Shown here one piece after another: positions 1-5,931 of a DNA stretch of 40,528 nt. A program made the position numbers and the translations under genes. Location: the NCBI GenBank assembly GCA_035764505.1, contig DASTZC010000182.1, positions 1-40,528 of the forward strand. Reading direction: 5' to 3'. The notes beneath the pieces were generated by a model that had not been told where the DNA came from, searched no databases, and saw nothing but the letters and a program-made list of their open reading frames with translations. Source of the stretch: Candidatus Polarisedimenticolia bacterium (lineage in GTDB: Bacteria; Acidobacteriota; Polarisedimenticolia; Gp22-AA2; AA152). The first letter of the stretch is position 1. The number at the start of each line of letters is the position of its first letter.

Positions 1-54
1 GATCCCGGGAAGCAGGAGAAGCAGGGTCGCGGCGAGGAGACCGAACCTTCTCAT
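1..54 (-). CDS. Exported protein, N-terminal fragment cut by window edge
   Basis: Only the first 18 codons are in the window. They start at the ATG at 54-52 and read off the left edge. The peptide begins Met-Arg-Arg and continues into a Leu/Ala-rich hydrophobic run ending in Pro-Gly-Ile, which is the n-region and h-region of a Sec signal peptide. An AAAGGA Shine-Dalgarno sequence lies about 8 nt upstream, and a TATAAT -10 box lies at 84-89. The mature protein is outside the window, so no function can be given. Confidence 0.6.
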   Translation of the reverse strand, partial: MRRFGLLAATLLLLLPGI

Positions 55-83
55 CGGCGACGTCCTTTCAGGGGGGCGACTGG

Positions 84-89
84 ATTATA
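84..89 (-). promoter_or_regulatory. -10 box (TATAAT) for the exported protein at the left edge
   Basis: A perfect TATAAT on the minus strand lies about 30 nt upstream of the ATG at 54. It would give a leader of about 23 nt containing AAAGGA. No convincing -35 hexamer is seen 16-18 nt upstream. Confidence 0.45.
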
Positions 90-332
90 GATCGATTCCC
101 AAGCGCTCTGGCCTAGCCATTAGTCGATACGGGTTTGGAAAAGGTTCGATCGATGGAATGGTCTGGGGGCGGGCGGTGACTCCGCGTCCAGGGGTCGACA
201 GGTGGCGCGGCTTTGTCGCGGGCTGGCGGCTTGCCGAGTAAGAGGCCGGGGAGCGGGTCGATGCCGTGCCCCACCTGCAAGGCAGCGCAGCACTTACATG
301 AGATCGGGATCCTTTGGGACGGCTGGAGCCGG
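90..332. other. Intergenic stretch with no supported gene
   Basis: About 240 bases separate the promoter of the left-edge gene from the end of the small secreted protein. Open frames here lack ribosome binding sites and recognisable protein character. I see no tRNA, terminator with a T-run, or repeat. Confidence 0.5.
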
Positions 333-728
333 TTACTTCTTCACGGCATGCACAGTCAGGGCGGTGACGCCATCGCGCTCGGCCGGCGCGCCGGTCATCT
401 CCACCTGATCTCCCGCCAGCTGCTTCGCCTTGCGGAAGGCGGTCGGGTCCTGGTGATCCGCGGTCAGGAGGTAGAGCTTCCCGTCGGTGGTGAGAAGGCC
501 GAGCGGCTGGCCCATCTGCGCGCACTTCAGGGCGCATTGCTGATGCTCCGATCCCTTGGCGCCATGACCGATGTAGCAGGCCAGATCCAGAATCTCCCCT
601 TTCACCGTGATGTCGGGCGCCTCCGCGTGCGCGTGCGCATCGTGTGCCGAGAGACTGGTCGGGATTGAAAGCGTCAGAGCTACGAGTGTCGCCATGCATG
701 ACCATTTGGACATCTGATTTTTCTCCAT
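333..728 (-). CDS. Small secreted His/Cys-containing protein, function unknown
   Basis: A 131-residue protein. I chose the ATG at 728 because GAGGG lies 5 nt upstream; another ATG at 713 is possible. Residues 1-28 form a signal peptide (hydrophobic MATLVALTLSIPTSLSA region). The predicted mature N-terminus is His-Asp-Ala-His-Ala-His, a possible metal-binding start. Residues 39-130 alternate like a small beta-barrel/OB-type fold and carry Cys51, Cys65 and Cys69 in the segment CYIGHGAKGSEHQQCALKC. The three Cys and the His-rich N-terminus suggest metal or redox chemistry in the periplasm, but I do not recognise a named family. It lies 117 nt downstream of the sulfatase-like gene on the same strand and may be co-transcribed. 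Confidence 0.7.
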   Translation of the reverse strand: MEKNQMSKWSCMATLVALTLSIPTSLSAHDAHAHAEAPDITVKGEILDLACYIGHGAKGSEHQQCALKCAQMGQPLGLLTTDGKLYLLTADHQDPTAFRKAKQLAGDQVEMTGAPAERDGVTALTVHAVKK

Positions 729-844
729 CGAAACCCTCATTTCTGAGAAGTAAGACTTCCACAAACCGTCCACCCTTGGTGCCCGGCTGGCCATGGGACT
801 CCAGCCCGGAGTACCGATTGAAGCCTGGCCGGGACGGCACCGCG

Positions 845-2467
845 TCAGGGATGTTCCGCGGAGGGCGCCGCCTTGGCGCCGGCCGGCTGCTTGCCGGCGG
901 ACGAGGGAGTGACGGCCGATCCTGAACCCTGCAGGTAGCCGAGCGAGCGCAACACCTCCTTGAGTCGGGGATCCGCGGGGACGGGACCGGGGTCGGCGGG
1001 CAGGCGCTTATCGTTGGTGCGCTCCTTCCAAAGGGCGAGGACCTCCCGCTCGTGGGCCATGACGCGCGGCATGCCGCCCGCCACGTTCTTGCGATCCCAG
1101 TCCTGCGGACCTTCCTTCCTGCGGTACAGCTCGACCGCGGAACGGTCGAGGCCTGCGGGGGCTTGGCTGTTCTCAATGAACTTGACCCCCTCCTCCGCAA
1201 CCATGACCATCGTTCCGGTGTCGAGCTCGCCGGCAGGACGCGCTTCCGCGAAGGCGGGCCGCTGCAGGGGCATGACCTTGTCGGGGGCGGGGGAAAGATT
1301 GCGCACGATCCCCTGCACGCCTTCGGGGACCGGCAGACCGAGGAGCGACAGCAGGGTCGGCATCAGGTCGACGTTGTCGGCCATGTCGCGCACCTGATTC
1401 ACCCGCGCGAAGAGCTCGGGGCAGGTCAGGACCAGGGGGACCTTGATCCCGACGTCGTACAGCGAGCTGCCGTGGCCGAAAGCGCCGTGCTCCAGCAGCT
1501 CCTGGCCGTGGGTTGCGGTCGCCACGAAGAGGCTGCTTCCGAGCCAGCCGCGCTGCTGGAGATCGTCGCGCAGGGCGCGCATCTGGGCATCGTTGTGGAA
1601 GATGGCGGCGTCGTAGACCTTCCGCGCCGCCGCCGCGAAGCGGGATGGGTCGGCCTTCAGGTACTTGAGGTCATCCAGGGTGGCCAGCGACAACGGCCCG
1701 GGGCGGCGCTCCAGCAGCCGCTTGCGGATTCCGCGATACCATTCGAGCTCCTTCGCATCGATGAATCTCCCGCCGGCCGGATCCGGCACCCCGAAGGGTT
1801 GCAGCGGATCGGCGGAAATGACGGTCACGAAGACCGGCGCCGATCCTCCCGAGGCGTCGAGCCATTGCTTGACGCGCGCGTTGAGGACCGAGGAGCTTTC
1901 GGCAGGACCCCGTGACGCCTTCGGATAGAACGGCCCGGGGACCTCTTCCACCCAATCGAAGCCCTGCTGCAACCCGCTCAGCGGCCCCACCAGCGGGTGC
2001 GCCGAGAAGAGCGCCGTCTTGTAGCCGTTTTCCTTGAGGACCTCGGCGAAGGTACGCGCGGCCGCGGGAAGCCGCTCCCCCGCGCGATTCACGCCATGCG
2101 CCGAGGGAAAGAGCGCGGTGAACAGCGAAGCCACGGCGGGAGCGGTCCAGGGAGACACCGAGTAGTGGTTCGTGTAGGTAATCCCCTCCTCCATCATGCT
2201 CACGAGGTTGGGCGTGGTCATGATCGGATAGCCGTAGGCGGTCACTTCGGTCGCTCCGAGGCCGTCGATTACGTAGAGAAAGACGTTGCGCCGCACCGTT
2301 TTTTCCGCATCGTCAGGCGGCTTCGCAGGCGGCTGTTTTTCAGTGGTGGCGGGCGGAGGCTCCTGGGGAGGATTCTGCCCCTCCGCCTGGAAGGAGGACC
2401 CCAGGAGCAGAAGTGAGGCGGCCACGCCAGGAAGTGCTCGCTTGAGACGCTCGATCAAGGCCGCCAT
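845..2467 (-). CDS. Sulfatase/alkaline-phosphatase-superfamily protein with degenerate active site
   Basis: A 540-residue protein with a signal peptide (residues 1-30) and a Pro-rich linker (31-56), followed by a sulfatase-type fold. The hallmark first strand reads VFLYVIDGLG (Asp68). The nucleophile segment is SPWTAPAVASLF, with Thr108 where sulfatases carry the Cys/Ser that becomes formylglycine. Later sulfatase blocks are recognisable but altered. The usual DHGE reads THGQ (Thr319-Gln322), and the usual Asp-Pro-His reads ADPLQPF. The following GEHG..GHG..LYD block is retained as LEHGAFGHGSSLYD. The C-terminus has the LRSLGYLQ motif common in this exported family. Its ATG overlaps the end of the CysM-like gene by 13 nt, so translation is probably coupled. 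The family fold is clear; catalytic activity as a sulfatase is doubtful. Confidence 0.85.
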   Translation of the reverse strand: MAALIERLKRALPGVAASLLLLGSSFQAEGQNPPQEPPPATTEKQPPAKPPDDAEKTVRRNVFLYVIDGLGATEVTAYGYPIMTTPNLVSMMEEGITYTNHYSVSPWTAPAVASLFTALFPSAHGVNRAGERLPAAARTFAEVLKENGYKTALFSAHPLVGPLSGLQQGFDWVEEVPGPFYPKASRGPAESSSVLNARVKQWLDASGGSAPVFVTVISADPLQPFGVPDPAGGRFIDAKELEWYRGIRKRLLERRPGPLSLATLDDLKYLKADPSRFAAAARKVYDAAIFHNDAQMRALRDDLQQRGWLGSSLFVATATHGQELLEHGAFGHGSSLYDVGIKVPLVLTCPELFARVNQVRDMADNVDLMPTLLSLLGLPVPEGVQGIVRNLSPAPDKVMPLQRPAFAEARPAGELDTGTMVMVAEEGVKFIENSQAPAGLDRSAVELYRRKEGPQDWDRKNVAGGMPRVMAHEREVLALWKERTNDKRLPADPGPVPADPRLKEVLRSLGYLQGSGSAVTPSSAGKQPAGAKAAPSAEHP

Positions 2468-3390
2468 AACCTCGTGCTGAAGTAGCGTTCCCCGAGATCC
2501 GAGAAGATGGTCACGATGCGGGCGCCCGGCTCGCGGCGCGCCACTTGACGCGCCGCGTGAAAGTAGGCTCCCGAAGATTGTCCCACGAACAGCCCGGCCC
2601 GGGCCAGATCCAGGCAGGCGGATGCTGCCTCATCGGTCGAGACCCGAATCCTCTCGTCGATCAGGCTCGCGTCCAGGATCTCCGGCACGATATCCTGCGG
2701 GCTTTCCAGCGGCTTGAGGCCTTCGATGCCGGGAAAGGCCTCCGGGACGACGCAGACGACCCGGAGGCGCGCATCGTGCTCCTTCAGTCGCCGCCCCACA
2801 CCCGTGAGCGTCCCCCCCGTGCCGATTCCGGCGACGAGATGAGTCAGCCGTCCCGCGGTCTGCTCGAGGATCTCCGACGCCGTGCCGTCGTAATGGGCCA
2901 TCCAGTTGTGTCGGTTGGCATATTGATCGGGCATGAAGTAAAGCGCCGGATCGCTCGTGGCCAGGCGATGCGCTTCGCGCAAGGCGGCGTCGTACCCTTC
3001 CAGCGGATCGGTCTGCCGCAGCTGTGCCCCGTGCGCCAGGATGCGCTCCTTGCGCTCGGCCGAGGCGTTTCCGGGGACCACCAGCGTCACCGGCACGCCC
3101 ATCATCGCGCCGATCATGGCGTAGGCGATGCCGGCGTTGCCGCTGGATGAATCGAGAATCCGCCGGCCCGGCGTCAGCTCCCCCGCGATCGACGCCTCGA
3201 GCAGCATCTGCGCCACCGGGCGATCCTTCACCGATCCGCCGGGATTCGACCATTCCGCCTTGGCCAGGATCTGCGCGCCGCCGTCCGTCGTTCCGGGGAT
3301 GGGAAACAGCCGGGTGCCGCCGATCAGGCGCAGGACGGGAAAGCGCTCGAGGAAGGGGCGGTAGCGAGGCGAGCTTTCCAGCCAGGACAT
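2455..3390 (-). CDS. cysM: CysM-type cysteine synthase (PLP-dependent)
   Basis: A 311-residue fold-type II PLP enzyme of the cysteine synthase family. Lys55 in NPGGSVKDRPV is the Schiff-base lysine. SSSGNAG (81-87) is the substrate/carboxylate loop and GIGTGGTLTG the phosphate-binding glycine loop; GQSSGA occurs near the C-terminus. The ATG shares its A with the TGA stop of the upstream carrier/E1 fusion (TGATG), so translation is tightly coupled. The context (CysO-like carrier, E1, JAMM protease) matches the M. tuberculosis Mec+/CysO/CysM sulfur-carrier pathway. By analogy it would add sulfur from carrier thiocarboxylate to an activated serine (O-phosphoserine in M. tuberculosis) rather than use free sulfide. 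A conventional O-acetylserine sulfhydrylase is the alternative. Confidence 0.88.
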   Translation of the reverse strand: MSWLESSPRYRPFLERFPVLRLIGGTRLFPIPGTTDGGAQILAKAEWSNPGGSVKDRPVAQMLLEASIAGELTPGRRILDSSSGNAGIAYAMIGAMMGVPVTLVVPGNASAERKERILAHGAQLRQTDPLEGYDAALREAHRLATSDPALYFMPDQYANRHNWMAHYDGTASEILEQTAGRLTHLVAGIGTGGTLTGVGRRLKEHDARLRVVCVVPEAFPGIEGLKPLESPQDIVPEILDASLIDERIRVSTDEAASACLDLARAGLFVGQSSGAYFHAARQVARREPGARIVTIFSDLGERYFSTRLWRP

Positions 3391-4874
3391 CAGGCCTGGC
3401 GGGCTGCGTCGGCGCAGAACTGCTCGTAATCGACGAAGCCGGGGAAGACGGCGCCGTCGCCGCAGTAGCGGCAGGCCGGATCGCGGCGCAGCTTCAGCAT
3501 GCGGAACTCCGCCTTGAGCGCGTCGTAATGCAGCAGGCGACCCACCAGCGTGTCGCCGGCTCCCAGGATCAGCTTCACGGTCTCCACCGCCTCCAGCAGC
3601 CCGACGACTCCGGGCAGCACTCCGAGCACGCCGGCATCGGCGCACGACGGGGCCAGCTCGGCCGGCGGCGGCTCCGGATAGAGGCAGCGGTAGCAGGGCC
3701 CGCGCGGCGGATCGAACACCGTGACCTGGCCTTCGAAGCGATAGACGCTGCCGTGCACGTTAGGCTTCTTCATCAGGACGCAGGCGTCGTTGACCAGATA
3801 GCGGGTCGGAAAATTGTCACTGCCGTCCACAATGATGTCGTAGTCCTTGAAGATCGACTCGACGTTGGCGCTGCTCAGCCGCGCCTCCATCGGGACGACT
3901 TTGATGGCTGGATTCAAGCCCGACAAGGTGCGGCGGGCCGATTCGGTCTTGGGCATGCCGACCCGATCCGCCGCGTGCAGAATCTGCCGCTGCAGGTTGC
4001 TCTCGTCGACGACGTCGAAATCGACGATCCCGAGCGTCCCGACGCCGGCGGCGGCGAGATAGTAGCCGGCCGGGCTGCCGAGCCCGCCGGCCCCCACAAG
4101 GAGAACCCGGGACTGCAGCAGCTTGATCTGCCCCGCTTCCCCAACCTCCGGGATCATCAGATGGCGGCTGTAGCGGCGCCGGTCCGCCTCCGAGAGGACG
4201 CGCGGCACCTCGACCGGATTCCCCTCGTTGCGCCACCGAGTGAAGCCGCCCGCCATCGAGACGACGTTGTCGTATCCCAGCCGCTGTAACCCTTCCGCCG
4301 CCAGGAGCGAGCGATTCCCCGCCGCGCAGTAGGCGACCACCGGAGTGCTGCGGTCCGGCTGGAGCCCCTCGATGCGCAGCTCCAGGAAGCCGCGCGGCAG
4401 GTGCACTGCCCCGGGCAGGTGCCCCTGATCCACTTCGTCTTTTTCCCGCACGTCCAGCAGGAAAGGTGGATTAGGCCCCGCCAGCCGCTCCTTCACCTGG
4501 GAAGGCGTCTCTTCCTTGATGCGGGCGCGCAGATCGCGCAGCAGGTCCTTGGCCGTGGTCGGCAACGCGGCATCCGCCGAAGGCCCCTGCTTGCCCGCGC
4601 CGCCGGCGACGGCCGGGACGATCGACAGCACGTCCCCTTCCTTCACCTTCGTCTCGAGGCCTTCGAGATGTCGCAGATCGTCCTCGTTCAGATAGAGGTT
4701 CACGAACCGGCGCAAGTCTCCCTTCTCGTCGCGCAGGCGCGCGCCGATGCCGGCGCACTGCGCCTCCAGATCTTCCAGGACTTCGCGGGCGGTGCTCCCC
4801 GCCGACGGCACCTGGTCCCTGCCTCCCGACAGGGAGCGCAGCGGCGCGGGAATCCTGACGATTACGACAGGCAT
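3390..4874 (-). CDS. Fusion: CysO-like sulfur carrier + rhodanese + MoeB/ThiF-type E1
   Basis: A 494-residue three-domain protein. Residues 1-92 are a ubiquitin-like sulfur carrier closely resembling mycobacterial CysO: RFVNLYLNEDDLR, then a VPAVAGG end with the double glycine at 91-92. A low-complexity linker (about 93-107) follows. Residues 108-220 are a rhodanese with the active loop CAAGNRS (Cys183). Residues 228-490 are a MoeB/ThiF-type E1: nucleotide loop GAGGLGS (261-267), DESNLQRQ (290-297), SCADAGVLGVLPG near Cys411, and zinc pairs CYRC (394/397) and CRYC (468/471). E1s of this type adenylate the C-terminal Gly of the carrier, and rhodaneses supply persulfide sulfur to make a thiocarboxylate. 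The carrier's Gly-Gly is internal here, so processing is needed before activation. The ATG overlaps the JAMM gene by 13 nt. Domain order differs from MoeZ, which is E1 then rhodanese. Confidence 0.92.
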   Translation of the reverse strand: MPVVIVRIPAPLRSLSGGRDQVPSAGSTAREVLEDLEAQCAGIGARLRDEKGDLRRFVNLYLNEDDLRHLEGLETKVKEGDVLSIVPAVAGGAGKQGPSADAALPTTAKDLLRDLRARIKEETPSQVKERLAGPNPPFLLDVREKDEVDQGHLPGAVHLPRGFLELRIEGLQPDRSTPVVAYCAAGNRSLLAAEGLQRLGYDNVVSMAGGFTRWRNEGNPVEVPRVLSEADRRRYSRHLMIPEVGEAGQIKLLQSRVLLVGAGGLGSPAGYYLAAAGVGTLGIVDFDVVDESNLQRQILHAADRVGMPKTESARRTLSGLNPAIKVVPMEARLSSANVESIFKDYDIIVDGSDNFPTRYLVNDACVLMKKPNVHGSVYRFEGQVTVFDPPRGPCYRCLYPEPPPAELAPSCADAGVLGVLPGVVGLLEAVETVKLILGAGDTLVGRLLHYDALKAEFRMLKLRRDPACRYCGDGAVFPGFVDYEQFCADAARQA

Positions 4875-5329
4875 GTCTGGCGCTCCGCGCTCGAAGTCTC
4901 GACGCGTATCTCCTCTTCCTGAAACACCCTCCCCCGCAGCACCCAGGATCGGCGCGAGGCCACCACGCCGGCGGCCACCTCGAGGATCAGGTAGGACCAG
5001 CTCTCCGCTTCCTGCCAGATCTCCTCGGCCCGCTGGCGATCGGTCTCCGAGGGACGCGAAGGGTGATCGGGATGCGAGTGGTACACCCCCAGCACCTCGA
5101 GCCGTCGCGCGCGGGCCTCGTTCTCGATGCGCAGATAATCGGCAGGATCGAGATCGTAGCGGTCCGCCGCCCGCTCGCGGTTCAGGTTGGCCGCCTGCTT
5201 CGCTTCCATGACCCGGCGCGCGCCGGGCGCCTCGATGCGCCCCACCAGAAGGCCGCAGACTTCGTGCGGATAGCCCGATCGGGCGTGGGCCTCGAGGGCC
5301 CGCTCGGTCGCCGCATCCAGGATCAACAC
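4862..5329 (-). CDS. mec: JAMM/MPN metalloprotease (Mec+-like)
   Basis: A zinc isopeptidase-like protein of 155 residues with the complete JAMM signature: Glu23 in PHEVCGLL, His84-Ser-His86-Pro in VYHSHPDHPS, Ser94 and Asp97. In M. tuberculosis the homologue Mec+ hydrolyses the CysO-cysteine bond to release cysteine. Here it could do that, and could also cut after Gly92 of the neighbouring carrier fusion. The start is uncertain. The frame is open back to a GTG at 5395, but that region holds a -10-like TATACT box and a run of T. I prefer the GTG at 5329, preceded by GGAGG with a 12 nt gap, because it begins just before the conserved helix. The 3' end overlaps the fusion gene by 13 nt. It is the first gene of the sulfur operon. 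Confidence 0.85.
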   Translation of the reverse strand: MLILDAATERALEAHARSGYPHEVCGLLVGRIEAPGARRVMEAKQAANLNRERAADRYDLDPADYLRIENEARARRLEVLGVYHSHPDHPSRPSETDRQRAEEIWQEAESWSYLILEVAAGVVASRRSWVLRGRVFQEEEIRVETSSAERQTCLS

Positions 5330-5361
5330 GTCGCCCGCGAGCCTCCGCTGCAATCGATCAT
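5323..5361 (-). CDS. Possible 12-codon leader peptide with two Cys codons
   Basis: The ATG at 5361 opens a frame of 12 codons (Met-Ile-Asp-Cys-Ser-Gly-Gly-Ser-Arg-Ala-Thr-Cys). Its TGA at 5325-5323 overlaps the proposed GTG start of the JAMM gene in the arrangement GTGTTGA. Two of 12 residues are cysteine, the last one just before the stop, upstream of a cysteine-biosynthesis operon. The GGAGG that would serve the JAMM gene lies inside this frame. There is no obvious Shine-Dalgarno for the leader itself. This is inference from position and composition; chance occurrence is possible. Confidence 0.3.
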   Translation of the reverse strand: MIDCSGGSRATC

Positions 5362-5383
5362 GAGTGGGATTGGGACCAAAAAA

Positions 5384-5389
5384 AGTATA
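5384..5389 (-). promoter_or_regulatory. Candidate -10 box (TATACT) of the sulfur-carrier operon
   Basis: TATACT on the minus strand lies just upstream of the leader ORF and after the tRNA-Lys terminator, where the operon needs its own promoter. Transcription would begin near 5377. The -35 position is GC-rich and does not resemble TTGACA, so an activator or different sigma factor may be involved. Confidence 0.35.
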
Positions 5390-5430
5390 GCACACGGGAT
5401 CGGGCCTTCCGCCCGCGCCCTCAGTGCGCC

Positions 5431-5463
5431 TAAAACAAAGGGCAGGCCGAAATCGGCCTGCCC
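5431..5463 (-). terminator. Rho-independent terminator after tRNA-Lys
   Basis: A perfect 10 bp inverted repeat (5440-5449 with 5454-5463) with a 4 nt loop is followed on the minus strand by TTTGTTTTA. It sits 15 nt beyond the tRNA-Lys CCA end and separates the tRNA transcript from the sulfur operon. Confidence 0.8.
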
Positions 5464-5477
5464 TTCCTGACGATTCC

Positions 5478-5553
<76 letters not shown>

Positions 5554-5609
5554 AGGGTGAAGTCGCGATCACGACGCCGATCGCTTCTCCTCTGCATGGA
5601 AAGGCGCGC

Positions 5610-5638
5610 ATTCTATACGTGGGCGCGTGAGGCGTCAA
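5610..5638 (-). promoter_or_regulatory. Promoter for tRNA-Lys (TTGACG-N17-TAGAAT)
   Basis: On the minus strand, the -35 TTGACG lies at 5638-5633 and the -10 TAGAAT at 5615-5610 with a 17 nt spacer. The predicted start is near 5603, about 50 nt before the mature tRNA 5' end. Confidence 0.75.
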
Positions 5639-5662
5639 GATTTCCGGGGGTCGGGAAAAGGT

Positions 5663-5738
5663 TGGGGTGAGTGGAGGGTTTCGAACCCTCAACCCCCTGA
5701 TCCACAGTCAGGTGCTCTGCCATTGAGCTACACCCACC
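5663..5738 (-). tRNA. tRNA-His (anticodon GTG)
   Basis: The acceptor is GTGGGTG with CACTCAC, the anticodon loop is CTGTGGA, and CCA is encoded. An extra G at 5738 opposite discriminator C73 is the G-1 identity element of histidine tRNA. It lies 25 nt downstream of tRNA-Arg(TCT) and is probably on the same transcript. Confidence 0.95.
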
Positions 5739-5763
5739 ACACTCGGTGCCCGACGGAGTAACG

Positions 5764-5840
5764 TGGTGCGCCTGGAGGGATTCGAACCCCCGGCCTACGG
5801 CTTAGAAGGCCGCCGCTCTATCCAACTGAGCTACAGGCGC
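5764..5840 (-). tRNA. tRNA-Arg (anticodon TCT)
   Basis: The acceptor is GCGCCTG with CAGGCGC, the anticodon loop is CTTCTAA, the T-arm contains GGTTCGAATCC, and CCA is encoded. It reads AGA/AGG codons. It lies between the ABC-F gene and tRNA-His. Confidence 0.95.
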
Positions 5841-5849
5841 GTGAGGCGT

Positions 5850-5855
5850 ATTGTA
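5850..5855 (-). promoter_or_regulatory. Candidate -10 box (TACAAT) for tRNA-Arg/tRNA-His
   Basis: TACAAT on the minus strand would start transcription near 5843, a few bases before the tRNA-Arg 5' end. The -35 candidate (CTTTCA with a 16 nt spacer) is weak. Confidence 0.4.
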
Positions 5856-5931
5856 ATCCGTTCCGGCGCGCTGAAAGAAGCCGAACTGTAGCAGACCCCG
5901 CTCCCGGCCCGCAACGACGGGCCCGGGCTCC

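Noticed and set aside
85-1200. A 371-codon minus-strand frame across the left intergenic region
   Set aside because: It overlaps the end of the sulfatase-like gene and all of the small secreted protein in another frame, and its product is low-complexity Arg/Pro/Ser.
5395-5395. GTG at 5395 as the start of the JAMM gene
   Set aside because: The added 22 residues include a Cys/Phe-rich stretch encoded by the -10-like TATACT and a T-run. Family alignment begins near the GTG at 5329.
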